The translations under genes and the position numbers were made by a program. Under the pieces are notes generated by a model, which had not been told where the DNA came from, ran no database searches, and saw only the letters and a program-made list of their open reading frames with translations. Shown here piece by piece: positions 44,281-56,100 of a stretch of 64,000 bases of DNA. The DNA is from Owenia fusiformis (Eukaryota; Annelida; Polychaeta; Sabellida; Oweniidae): contig CAIIXF020000002.1 in NCBI GenBank assembly GCA_903813345.2, positions 21,464,455-21,528,454 of the forward strand, read 5' to 3'. Within the stretch, counting starts at the first letter, position 1. Each line of letters opens with the position of its first letter.

Positions 44281-45180
44281 CCTGTCACTACTTAAAAATA
44301 TGTCACTCAACAATTGTGTAACCATTCACTACCAAGTAATATGTGACTCAACAAATTGGTCACCACTTACTACATAGAAATGTGCCATTCAACAATGGTA
44401 AAGCCATTCACTACCTAGAAATATGTCACTCAAAAATTGTGTCACCACTCACTAAGTTTAAATGTGTCACTCAACAATTGTGGCACCCTCACTACGTTAA
44501 AATGTGTCACTCAACGATTGTTTAAAGCCCACTACGTATAAATATGTCACTCAACAATTGTGTCACAACTCAATACGTTGAAATGTGTCACCCAACGATT
44601 GTATAACCCCACTACGTATAAATATGTCACTCAACAATTGTGTCACTACTCAATACGTTGAAATATGTCACTCAACAATTGTGTCACTACTCAATACGTT
44701 GAAATATGTCACTCAACGATTGTATAAAACCCACTACGTATAAATATGTCACTCAACAATTGTGTAAAACTCACTACGTTTAAATATGTCACTCAACAAT
44801 TGCGTCACCACTCACTTCGTTTGGTTATGTCACTCAACAATTGTGCCACTCCTCAATATGTTGAAATATGTCACTCAACGATTGTATAAAACTCACTAAG
44901 TATAAATATGTCGCTCGACAATTGTGTCACCACTCACCACGTACAAGTATAAATATGTCACTCAACAATTGTGCCACTACTCAATATGTTGAAATATGTC
45001 ACTCAACGATTGTATAAAACTCACTACATGTAAGTATAAATATGTCACTCAACAATTGTGTCATAACTCACCACGTACAAGTATAAATATGTCACTCAAC
45101 AATTGCGTCACGACTCAATACATTGAAATATGTCACTCGACAATTGTGTCATAACTCACTACGTATAAATATCAAATGTG
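44281..45180. repeat. ~45-bp minisatellite, ATGTCACTCAACAATTGTGT
   Basis: About 19 units of AAATATGTCACTCAACAATTGTG plus TCACTACTCAATACGTTG or TAAAACTCACTACGTATA, with CAATTGT/CGATTGT variants alternating in a higher-order pattern. Continues as a diverged GGTGACATGTCACTTGAAATT set to about 45370. No coding. Confidence 0.93.
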
Positions 45181-45375
45181 TCGTTATACAAATGTGTCAC
45201 AATATTTTCCATGGAGCAAATAAACAAATGCGTCACTAGAAATATATGCTTCTTAGCAAAAACGTACATGTACGCGTTACAAGAATGATCCGATACTCAT
45301 TTTTGTCACTTAAAATTGGTGACATGTCACTTGAAATTGGTGACATGTCACTTGAAATTGGCGACATATGTAATC

Positions 45376-47000
45376 CATATCCTATTGGATAAACCCTGTA
45401 TCCAAAATCTCCCAGTACGTAACATTTATGTATCTTCCCGTTAGGATGAAGAAATACAATCTGCTATTTATAACGTTGTCATATATTTTATTACTGATAA
45501 AAAAACGTTGTCACAAGAAATATCTTCCATTTAATATAAAATGTCTCACTGGAAAACTGTCCCATTAATTAAATATTACTATGGATACATATGCAATTGA
45601 CCTACTGGTAACCTAGTCTTGACAAAAATAGTCGTGAACCTTGGTGCCCTGGCCTTGGTGACTTAATTAATGTAAAAAATGTAGCTTCTTACCTGTCTGA
45701 TTTCGATTACATAACTTAGATTTCAAGGGAGAGTACTATTTTGGTCTCAAATTATCCAGTATATTTACATCTTTGTGTGCGGTAAGTTGTTAAAATCCTA
45801 GACAGAACTGAGTTTCAGTTTGTTTCCTACATTTCTCCTCACTGTTAATAACAAAGTATTGTTGAAGAAATCCTAAACAGTTTAATAACAGCAATCTGGC
45901 AATCCACTGAGTTCAATCCAATTTAGTATTCCAATTGGACTTTTCATCTAAGGCTTACCCCCCATTGTGGCTTTGGTAAATAATTGCGTATTTTTCTCAT
46001 CGCTGAAAAACATGTCGTTAGCCCGAACCCCATTAAGTTACCAGAACGACTTAACCGCTTGCTTCTGTACTTCTAAATCCATGCAGTCTTATCCATTCAT
46101 AGTCTTTTCTGTGGAAAACGCATCATAGATATAATAGAAACACACAAAATCGTTAACATTCGCAAGGTTGAACAACAAAGCCCGATTTTTGACCAAGTAA
46201 TATAGTATATAATATATATTATTAATGTTTAAGAGTATTTGATCCATGATGAATAACTCACATTTTATCAAATAAATTGGCCAATAAACGGCCAATAATA
46301 CAAGTCTTTTCAACGGAGATTATAGATTTTACGATTAACAATGGGTTAACGTCGGATAATTCACTTATCGGACATATAATATTTCACAATTGCAAGTCTG
46401 GAATCGAGTGGAATCACTTCTGTCAACTTGTGACAAAACATTACACCTTGTATAAAAACAAAAACTACGACCTCTTGAACATGAAGCCTATTGTCTGCAA
46501 GAATTCAATAATAGGAGTAGGAATAACTTATAGTGAAAGGACCCTGGACGCAAAATGAAGCGTTCCATGTTTTATATGTCTCTGATTCACATTTGCTTCT
46601 TTTTCTTCATTTTGAGCTACAATACGTTTTCTTGATCTCTCTAAACTGTACATGTATGTTTACCCTTTGCATTCGTTTGACTTAACTCCTTAAAAGAGAG
46701 CTAGACTCTACACGCAGGGTAATGTATGTTTCTGTATGGTGTAACATTGTCCAGTTTATCAAATTCTAGGGGTTTAAATTATAGATAAAATGATTGTATG
46801 TCCTTCTGCACGATCATTAACTGACGTACGTAACTTATTTGATAGTATGTTATTTACTGAAATATAACAACTGAAGTTTTATTGACATAAGGGGCTGGAG
46901 CTATAATAAATTACGATTACGATATAATTATAATATACATTTTTGTTCAATCCTCAAGCAAGCAAGAATTAAAGAAGCAAAAATCATATCATTACCCAGT
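45376..47000. other. intergenic, no gene supported
   Basis: One frame is open from 46253 to 46558 (about 101 codons) but begins without ATG and resembles nothing I know. The rest is AT-rich. Confidence 0.4.
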
Positions 47001-47010
47001 CGAAATGTTG

Positions 47011-47020
47011 AGGCATGCGC
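47011..47020. promoter_or_regulatory. NRF1-type site upstream of a candidate first exon
   Basis: AGGCATGCGC followed by AG matches the NRF1 core GCATGCGC, 34 bp before the ATG at 47054. NRF1 plus a YY1-like ATGGCGGC at the start codon is a common housekeeping-promoter layout. Confidence 0.55.
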
Positions 47021-47053
47021 AGACCTCTATTTAGTGATATTTTCATTTCAAAT

Positions 47054-47119
47054 ATGGCGGCCAATCCGATGTCTGACGACCCTTACAAAGAATCTAGGCA
47101 GTTTGCATTTTTACCTCCT
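47054..47119 (+). CDS. candidate first coding exon of an unidentified gene
   Basis: ATG at 47054 in the context AAATATGGCGGCC opens 22 codons (MAANPMSDDPYKESRQFAFL...) before a possible, weak donor CCT/GTGAAA. If not spliced, the frame stops two codons later. I could not find following exons on the plus strand before VAMP7, so this rests on the promoter-like surroundings and the start context only. Confidence 0.35.
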
Positions 47120-47500
47120 GTGAAATAACAAGTGGAATTTAGTAGTTGTTTTGTGTTTTATTATCATTCTGCAATCTGCATCGTAATTCTATGTGATGTG
47201 GTGTTGAAATGTCAGCAGAAATGCATATCCATACGATAATCGAGTGAATCAGATAACAGATTTTTCGAAAACCCGTCTCGTGCTAAGCGTGTAAAAACTT
47301 GTATTAACATGCTCAAAAGTGCCAATGTGCACATCAATGTCAAGCTAAATCAATGTTGTGTCTAAAACAGGTACCCGATCTACTCAAAACAGCTTGTCAT
47401 TCACGTATACACGCTTAGCAAACACGGCGAAATGACCTGAATCTTGGAATTTCGTTCAAGAGCTAGTAATGTTTGCTCCGGTCTTCGTCATAATTGTTCA

Positions 47501-47600
47501 ACAGACGTCACGCATGCGCAGGAGAAAAACCATCAACCAATAAGGTTTATAAATCAATTTTGCGCATGCGCCTTACAACGGTAAAGAAATTGGTATTTAT
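47501..47600. promoter_or_regulatory. promoter-like cluster: two NRF1 palindromes, CCAAT, TATA-like
   Basis: CGCATGCGCA at 47511-47520 and TGCGCATGCGC at 47561-47571 flank CCAAT (47537-47541) and TTTATAAAT (47547-47555); GACGTCA precedes at about 47504. NRF1 motifs are palindromic, so direction is unclear: it could drive the 5' UTR exon of the minus-strand CUB gene or an unknown plus-strand gene. Confidence 0.55.
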
Positions 47601-48477
47601 AAACGAACCAGTTTGAGATAACCCGATATCAGTCGGAGAAATCTGACGATCTACGAAACTCACTTCAAAAAATCAAATGCGGACTGACGGCGTATTCTAC
47701 TATGTTTGGATCTAAGATTTTCAGTATAGATAAAGTCTTTTATGATCTTTCGAATGAGGTAAGTCTCTAGTTCGAAAGACAATCGTATCAACTTGAACAA
47801 AAGTTGAAATTTGACGAAAAATTTTAACATGCGCAGAAGTCCCATTTTCGTTGTACCATATTGACTGTACCAATTTGGCAAGCGTACAATGACCCACTCT
47901 CATGATAGGTTTACAGTTCATGAAGAATATGTAAATATTGTAATCCATTCACAATGCAAAACCCAATCATCCTAATACAATTAGAGAACAATTAAATATA
48001 TCAGGTAGTGGATGATTTTACATTGTTTAAGTATAATATGATGTAATAATGTGTTAATATACCAATCTAATTAACTCTTTATTCATTATATATGTACATA
48101 TTGTCCCAGCAAGTGGCTGTTAATTATTTATTCCCTGAAGTTTTAGAGTTGAGTGTATGTATGAAGTTTAGATCGTAATTTCATTATTCTGCTCCAAGCT
48201 CCATGATATTTCCCAATTTTCCCAATTTGTTTTTCTATTTTTTTTTAGAAATAATACATATATACTTACATGTACACATGTCATGTTGCGGCTTTGCAAT
48301 TAAGCATCATAAGCCAAAATTACATATTTTCCCAAACCTAAAATGGTTGCAATATATTTTTCAATTAGTCATGCATCTAACCACTAGATAAGAGATGGTA
48401 GGTTCTGCCCAGAATTCAAATTTGAATATATCTTCTGTGAAGTTCCTCTTTGAATTCTGGGGGTTTCTCTCTGACAA
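47601..48477. other. downstream of promoter-like cluster; no gene seen
   Basis: Overlapping minus-strand frames at 47660-47948 lack domains. AT-rich. Confidence 0.4.
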
Positions 48478-50212
48478 CTAGAAAAACAGCAACTCCACGG
48501 AGTAGCAAATCCCACCGAACAAAACATATCATGCTTATTATAGCTAGTGTAAATGTTGAAATGTTTGTGCACTTTGAGATAGAAGCATGAAATTTGGCAC
48601 AAAGTTAGTTTATACCATTGTGAACTAGGCATCATCATATAAAATTTGAACCAAATCCGTTAACTGGTATATGAGTTATCAAAGATTACGTTTTTTACGA
48701 ATATGGGCCGCCATCTTGAAATTCAGCCGCCATCTTGAAAATTATTTCTTGAACAGAGCTACTGTGTCCCTAGGCATAATCATATAAAATTTCAATCAAA
48801 TCTGTTCACTGGTATTTGAGTTATCAAAGATTACGTTTTTTACGAAAAATTGCCGCCATTTTGAAATTAAGCGGCCATCTTGAAAATCTCTTTTTGTGCG
48901 AACATAGCTACTGTGTCCCTAATAATCATCATATAAAATTTGAACCAAATCCGTTCACTGGTATTTTAGTTATCAAAGATTACATATTTTTACGAAAAAT
49001 GGCCGCTATTTTGAAATTAAGCGGCCATCTTGAAAATCTCTTTTTGTGCGAAACTCCTTTGTCCCGACGCATCAGCATATAAAATTTGAACCAAATTCGT
49101 TCACTGGTATATGAGTTATCAAAGATTACGTTTTTTACGAATATGGGCCGCCATCTTGAAATCCAGCCGCCATCTTGAAAATCATTTCTTGAACAGAGCT
49201 ACTGTGTCCCTAGGCATAATCATATAAAATTTCAATAAAATCTGTTCACTGGTATTTGAGTTATCAAAGATTACGTTTTTTTACAAAAAATTGCCGCCAT
49301 TTTGAAATTAAGCGGCCATCTTGAAAATGTTTTGTCGAACATAGCTACTGTGTCCCTAATAATCATCATATAAAATTTGAACCAAATCCGTTCACTTGTA
49401 TTTGAGTTATCAAAGATTACATATTTTTACGAAAAATGGCCGCCACTTTGAAATTAAGCAGCCATCTTGAAAATCTCTTTTTGTGCGAAACTCCTATGTC
49501 CCTAGGCATCAGCATATAAAATTTGAACCAAATCCGTTCACTGGTATATGAGTTATCAAAGATTACGTCTTTTAAGGAATTTGGGCAGCCATCTTGAAAT
49601 TCAGCCGCCATCTTGAAAATTATTTCTTGAACAGAGCTACTGTGTCCCTAGGCATAATCATATAAAATTTCAACCAAATCTGTTCACTGGTATTTGAGTT
49701 ATCAAAGATTACGTTTTTTACGAAAAATTACCACCATTTTGAAATTAAGCGGCCATCTTGAAAATGTTTTGTCGCACATACCTACTGTGTCCCTAAGCAT
49801 CATCATATAAAATTTGAACCAAATCCGTTCACTGGTATTTGAGTTATCAAAGATTACATATTTTTACGAAAAATGGCCGCCATTTTGAAATTAAGCGGCC
49901 ATCTTGAAAATCTCTTTTTGTGCGAATTTCCTTTGTCCCTAGGCATCAGCATATAAAATTTGAACCAAATCCGCAAACTAGTATTTGAGTTATTAAAGAT
50001 TACATTTTTACGAAAAATGGCGGCCATTTTGAATTCAGTGGCCATATTGAAAATTCCTTCTCGAGCAGAGGTCCTACACCCATAAGGCATAAGCCTATAA
50101 AATTTGAATCAAATCCGTGAAACGGTATTTGAGTTATCGCCCGGACAAACAGACGGACGGACGGACGGACGGCTTTCCTATATCCCTCTCGAACTTCGTT
50201 CGGTGGGATAAT
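48478..50212. mobile_element. 1.7-kb element of ~146-bp YY1-motif units, copy 2
   Basis: Same ends as 38544-39580: CTAGAAAAACAGCAACTCC and AGTAGCAAATCCCACCGAAC at the left; GGAC microsatellite, then CTCGAACTTCGTTCGGTGGG at the right (ATCCCACCGAAC and GTTCGGTGGGAT are inverted subterminal repeats). The inside is about 11 units; the anchor ATAAAATTT recurs near 48639, 48785, 48934, 49080, 49228, 49372, 49519, 49664, 49808, 49950 and 50098. Units alternate between two subtypes. Each has GCCGCCATCTTGAAA or GCGGCCATCTTGAAA. The plus and minus open frames here are repeat shadows. Confidence 0.92.
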
Positions 50213-51216
50213 GAATGTTCAATCACAGGGTCGATTAATAGGACACAATAATGCATTACTATTTACATATTTAATGTTTATTTACACTTCTTCATTTATA
50301 ACAAGTAAGATCAATATCAGATATGAGGACGCCACTTATAGACAGATACATTTTCAAGTAGTTCGCATTTGCCCTTGCAAGTTAAATGCACTTTCAGCGA
50401 AAACATTATATGTCATTTTTCCTAAAAAAGGAAAATGCTTGACAATTTGACAAGCAGGGGTTAGATATAACCATATACTCACAGATTTTTCATATTACCG
50501 TATAAGCACATGTGGGGGTTGGTATGGCCATTTAAGTACAAACGGTTTTGAAATTACCATATAAGGATCATAAACACATTTAATTTGCATGGGCACAATA
50601 CAGATCATTGCTTTAATATTTAATCAATACTCTTATTTGCATTCATATTCTTAACATCTTCCTCTATAAAGTTTGAATATCAAGAAAATGATCACTTGTG
50701 AGTTTCATTGAATTTAAATTTTGTACATGCAAGTGTGTTAATATTTTTCATGCAAACCCTTCTCTTTTTCTATTCTATTTTGCATGGAAATACCACTACG
50801 GTCGGAAAATTTTTATTTTTAAATAATCAAGTTATTCATTTGATGTTCTCTCTTTTGCAGGTGGAACACTATTCCGAGGTCCCAAGAGTGTTTTGTTTCT
50901 ACATTATGTTTTACTGTAGTTTGTTGTACGATATATTTATTCTGAAAAACTTAATTCTGAAGCATGACAAACGATGTCTTCTTCTAACTTTTCAGTTTTC
51001 AGAGTTTTATAAAATATTGCATTCACATTTATGTTGTGTTTGACATTACAATTTTTCTCATTTTACAATTTTATAGATTCTTTAATTATTATCTAATAAC
51101 AATCACTGCAGAGAATTATTTCAATGTTTACATAGATAAATATTGTTGTTTTAAAAATACAATGCTGAATATACCATATTTGTATAATTTACATTGATAC
51201 AGAGATAAGCTCAATA
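50213..51216. other. intergenic, no gene supported
   Basis: A 111-residue frame at 50708-51043 is hydrophobic and T-rich; one acceptor-like TTTTGCAG (50856-50863) precedes VEHYSEVPRVFCFYIMFY, but no donor or second exon supports it. Confidence 0.4.
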
Positions 51217-51363
51217 TTATGCCTGGGTCACATTTGCTCCGATCCATCCGCCGGCGCCTGGCCGATTGAGTGTGTTGTTCAGTATTGTATTCAATTTTGA
51301 ACAAGATACTCAATCGTCCGGGCGCCGTAGTGAAAATCGGAACAAATGTGACCAAGGCATTAG
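51217..51363. mobile_element. 147-bp foldback MITE
   Basis: TATGCCTGGGTCACATTTG at the left mirrors CAAATGTGACCAAGGCATTA at the right; arms extend through CCGGCGCCTGG / CCGGGCGCC and GATTGAGTGT / ACTCAATC. Confidence 0.85.
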
Positions 51364-51364
51364 A

Positions 51365-51678
51365 AACAGTAAAACTCTAAAAGTGGAGCACCTTTGTAAG
51401 ATGAACACTTTTCAAAGTCTCACCCATGACATAATGTTTATTGGATCTCCATAAGTGTGACATCTCTTTAGTGGAATACATTTTAACACAAGGCATTAAC
51501 ATGCAAAATATCACCACCTGCCATTTGTTACAGACAATGAACGCTATTACAGACACCAATCACCGACTGCTTAACACTGGCCACAAAAAAAGTTGGAGAC
51601 TGTTACAATATGTCACATATGTCACTATGGCGGTCACATAAAAATCAAAGGTGTTCCACTTTCACAGGTTTTACTGTT
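51365..51678. mobile_element. pogo-like short element with AACAGTAAAAC ends
   Basis: AACAGTAAAACTCTAAAAGTGG at the left and CCACTTTCACAGGTTTTACTGTT at the right are inverted. Two relatives: 51796-51976 and 53325-53479 (ACAGTAGAACCTG / CAGGTTCTACTGTA at TA). CAGTAGAACCT-type ends are seen in pogo/Tigger-type elements; family assignment is inferred. Contains a copy of the dispersed 130-bp repeat at about 51497-51630. Confidence 0.65.
51497..51630. repeat. dispersed ~130-bp repeat, copy 2
   Basis: CATTAACATGCAAAATATCACC, ACCTGCCATTTGTTACAGAC, then AAAAAGTTGGAGACTGTTAC and AATATGTCAC. Also at 33838, 52786 and 53938. Confidence 0.8.
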
Positions 51679-51795
51679 CATGTACATTCATTTCTACTGA
51701 TCATAATTGCAACAACACCTACATGTATCTTATGAAAATAAAACATGAGTTTGTAATAAATCCAATTTGAAACATTGGAGTCAATCAGGTTGCAT

Positions 51796-51976
51796 ACAGA
51801 GTAAATCCTGTCTAGGTGGAACATCTTTGTAACAACTTAAAAGTGTTCCACTTAGGAGGTTTTCCACTTAAAGAGTATCATTTAACTTTTAGTCAGTTGG
51901 ACTTGGTCCTCAAAAGTGTTCCTCTAACAGAGGTGTTCCACTTCTAGAGGTGTTACACTTTACAGGTTTAACTGTA
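51796..51976. mobile_element. pogo-like short element, second copy
   Basis: ACAGAGTAAATCCTGTCTAGG at the left, TTACAGGTTTAACTGT at the right; inside, GTGTTCCACTT is repeated. Confidence 0.6.
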
Positions 51977-52785
51977 CATGTACTCAAATTGCAGTTAACT
52001 CGAAGAACACCATCAACTGATGCCAGGGTTCCAGACGTCATCCACTCACCCGAGGAATAGAGTCAATAATGTCTGGAGCCCTGTTTTCTGAGGAAAAACC
52101 TACTTAGTCTCTTTTCATATATTACTCATGTAAATATTTGCATTTGTTCAACTTGCACTAACCTATTGAGCAGTGACATATACAATAGTGTTTATTTTCC
52201 AAATCCTTTCACATGCATTTTAAAAAACATTCTTCATATTATTGCAACCTTCTCTTGAACATTGTAAATCATTGATTGAATTATATATTTACTATAATAC
52301 TACTCAACCCTACTCAATACTCAGTTTAATCGGACGCTTCCAAATTGGTTATAGCAGGGGGGAAGAAGGAGGTACGGATTCTGTACACCTGCTTAGGAGG
52401 ATGTTGCATATGAGGAAAACTGTGTGATTCAATCACACAAAGTTAAAGTGTGGAAACTTTTTGAGATTTGCAAAATTTCTAGTTTTACAGTATTCCTGTT
52501 TGCACCATTTTATCAAATTTTATTGAACAGCATAACTTAATGGTTTTATTTATAGATGTCACGCTTGTCATAGGCCTTTATGTGCATACAGTGCCATCTT
52601 TTGTTCGAAATATTTACCATGTTCAACCTTTTTTCTTATAATACAATTCAATGAATAGTGCATGTCTCTATACTTTATATTGCTGATTTCAATGGGCAGC
52701 ATTTGGAATCTAAATTGCTATCAATAGCTGATCTATGATGGAACATTAAAATATATACACCTCTGATCAGCTCAATCTATATATC
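51977..52785. other. intergenic, no gene seen
   Basis: AT-rich sequence 3' of VAMP7; nothing supported. Confidence 0.45.
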
Positions 52786-52905
52786 AAGACATCAACATGC
52801 AAAATGTCACCACCTGCCATTTGTTACAGATGTCTGACACCAAATGCTGACCGCCAGATGCTGTGACAAAAAGTTGGAGGTCATAACAATATGTCACCAT
52901 TTTTG
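52786..52905. repeat. dispersed ~130-bp repeat, copy 3
   Basis: CATCAACATGCAAAATGTCACC, ACCTGCCATTTGTTACAGAT, AAAAAGTTGGAGGTCATAAC and AATATGTCACC, followed by a G-run. Confidence 0.8.
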
Positions 52906-53184
52906 GTGGGGGGGGGGGGGGTCATAAAAACTATTGAGTTCCATTTGATTTCCATCTAATCATAAACTTTGAGAACCCCTATCTTTACTAAAGAACAAGT
53001 TTAGCCTGTTCCTTTGACAATAGTTTCATTCTATAAAAATGATCATACACTTCTGGAGGAGACATAATAATAACAATAACAAAATGTTAAAAATGATAAT
53101 AACAGTGCTTCATTATCAGCCCCTTGGCACCGCAGCGTCTAATTTGACATATACATAATGTTAAAATATTGGTTTTTATGGTTC

Positions 53185-56100
53185 CTATGGTTTTACGCAC
53201 TTAGGTTTCCAATTAAGTCCTCCACATGCTGCTGATACAATAAAGTATAATATGACCTGGAAAGAAGAAAAACAATTAAAAAATTATGTAATGCAAATAT
53301 TGTATCAACATCATCAAATGTATATACAGTAGAACCTGCTATTTAAGTGGAACAGTGTTTTTAAAGTCCCATGGCCGATCTACTCCATGTTAATGAACCT
53401 CTGGTAAGTGGAACACCTCCCAAGTGGAACACTTTTTATGTGGTCCCAAGGGTGTTCCACTTACACAGGTTCTACTGTATGTTTATTCTTGAATGTGTGA
53501 AAATAGATTTTTCATGATTTTACATTATCTCACATGTGTGTGAAGAGACGTTGCATACTTTCAAATATGTGTAAAAAGATTCTACGAATTAAAAGTGTGT
53601 TGCGACTTTGCATATTTTCAAATGCGCCTAAATACATGCTCGAAGTGTTCAACATTTAATTTTTAAACAGATGATTGCTTAGTACAGTAGTACTGAATAC
53701 TCACTATGACAACCACAAATATAAGAGTACAACTTTAAAGTTTGGGAATATATTTTTATAGTTTTTTTTTATACTCACCACAACAACAACAAATATAATG
53801 AGCGTAATTTTAAAGTTCTTCCACCACATAGACCTGGCCAAGTTTCTACTGGTTTTCTTGAATGAAACTGCCTAAAATTGAGAGGTATAACACAGATCAG
53901 TATACATTTACTATCATCCAGTCTCTTACAAATAAAACAAGTCATTGGCATGCAAAATGTCACTACCTGCCATTTGTTACAGACAGCGAACACCAGAGAC
54001 CAACTGTGGAACACCGTTACAAAAAGGTTGAAGACCATATAATAACAATATGTCACCACATTGGTAATTATCATTATATATTTCATAAAGAATTGTCTTA
54101 TAGTATATATGTACCATGTCCAAATATGTAATTTATTAAATGAATATACTCTTAAGCATGTAACACTGACCAATCAAAACCAAGCATTAGCACTGAGCTT
54201 AACACAGTACATAAAGTATGAATAGAAAATTTATAGACTTACATTTGAACTTAGATCTTCTGTTTTGTCAACTAATAACTCAAGTTTTTCACCTCTGGTG
54301 GCAAGGTTGTCTGCAATTTAATAAACTCGAGATGATTTCAAAAATCAAATAGTTTGTCATTATATGGTATTCTATTGAATACTAAAAGTCCTTTTACTTA
54401 CAATATTTTCGAAATATTTACAGACAAATGACTGAGATGACTTTGGCTTGAGTTGACTAAATGAATTGAGTTGACCAAGGGTTCAGATGACTTGGGTTAA
54501 GTTGACTATAAGGGTTGAGTTGACCAAGGGCTGACATGACAAGGGTTGAGTTGACTTAGGGCTGAGACGACCAATGGCCGAGTTAACTTGGGGTTGAGTT
54601 GATTATAAGGGTTGAGCTGACTTAGGCTGAGATGACATGGGCTGAGTTGACTTAGGGTTAAGACGACCAATGGCTGAGTTTAATTGGAATTGAGTTGAAT
54701 ATAAGGGCTGAGTTGACCAATGGTTGAGTTAACTTGGGGTTGAGTTGACTATAAGGGTTAAGTTGACTTAGGCTGAGATGACATGGGCTGGGTTTACTTA
54801 GGGTTAAAACGACCAATGGCTGAGATTGGAATTGAGTTGAATATAAGGGTTGAGTTGACCAAGGGTTGAGATGACTTTGGTTGAGTTGACCAAGGGCTGG
54901 GTTTACTTAGGGTTAAAACGACCAATGGCTGAGATTGGAATTGAGTTGAATATAAGGGCTGAGTTGACCAATGGTTGAGTTAACTTGGGGTTGAGTTGAC
55001 TATAAGGGTTAAGTTGACTTAGGCTGAGATGACATGGGCTGGGTTTACTTAGGGTTAAAACGACCAATGGCTGAGATTGGAATTGAGTTGAATATAAGGG
55101 TTGAGTTGACCAAGGGTTGAGATGACTTTGGTTGAGTTGACCAAGGGCTGGGTTTACTTAGGGTTAAAACGACCAATGGCTGAGATTGGAATTGAGTTGA
55201 ATATAAGGGTTGAGTTGACCAAGGGTTGAGATGACTTTGGTTGAGTTGACCAAGGGCTGAGATGTCATGGGTTGAGTTTACTTAGGATTATGATGACAAA
55301 TGGTTGAGTTAACTTGGGGTTGAATTGACTATTAGGGTAGAGATGACCAAGGACTGAGATGGCTTGTGTTTTTTTGTTTTTTTTAATTTATTTACTCAAT
55401 CTATTTGTATCAATATAATATATTACAAAAATGCTTGTTATTGAATTGACTCATGGTTGAGACACCCTTGAAAACTATATTTGAAACATCCTTACCTATA
55501 TTTCTCACCATAATTCCTTTCAATTCTTCTACCTCTCCAGACACTTTGGCAACTTTGTCCACATCTTTGGACTCAGAATAGTGGCGCTGAAACCAATACA
55601 ATTAAATCAATTTGGGTTATTATATACAATTGCAAATTGGAATGCAAACTGACATGGTAAGACAAAACTTCTCATGTAGCAAAAGGAAGGCTCTTTCGAG
55701 AAACATTGTTCTTGAAATAAGGTTAAAGATAAGATGTATGAAGGTATTTGGTAATGTAAACCTAATAATTACACCTTAGGATTTTTCCCCACATACAAGT
55801 ATCCAAGAATATAAAACCTCGCCATTAAATTGAAAATTTACTGAAATAAAATATGACACCCCCAATAAATCAGGTAACTTGGATAGAGCCCCCCAAACCC
55901 TTGAATATTTGCAAAAAGTCTATACAGTAGCTAATTCATTGCAGTATCCTTTATCTCTATGCATTATATTGTGCTGTGAAATTAGGAACAGATGCACAAT
56001 AAATGAGGAAATTGGAGGATAATTTTGGTCTAATAAAAGATCTGATATGTCCAAGTAGCCTATTCTAAACTTACCATCTGTGAGGCTAATACCCTAGAGA

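Noticed and set aside
44281-45180. Regular repeats that could look like a CRISPR array
   Set aside because: Units are contiguous minisatellite copies without unique spacers, in an animal genome.
46253-46558. 101-codon open frame on the plus strand
   Set aside because: No ATG at its start, no recognisable domain or splice site, and AT-rich composition like the surrounding non-coding DNA.
48816-50090. Several frames with KMAAIFRKN / LKLSGHLENLFLCE type peptides
   Set aside because: Translations of the ~146-bp repeat unit on both strands; no start, stop or splice conservation.
50708-51043. 111-residue hydrophobic frame with an acceptor-like TTTTGCAG inside
   Set aside because: Phe/Leu/Ile-rich because of T-rich DNA; no donor or partner exon found.
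53775-54173. 132-residue minus-strand frame spanning VAMP7 exon 7
   Set aside because: Out of frame with the true VAMP7 exon (53871-53779); a shadow frame over exon, intron and dispersed repeat.
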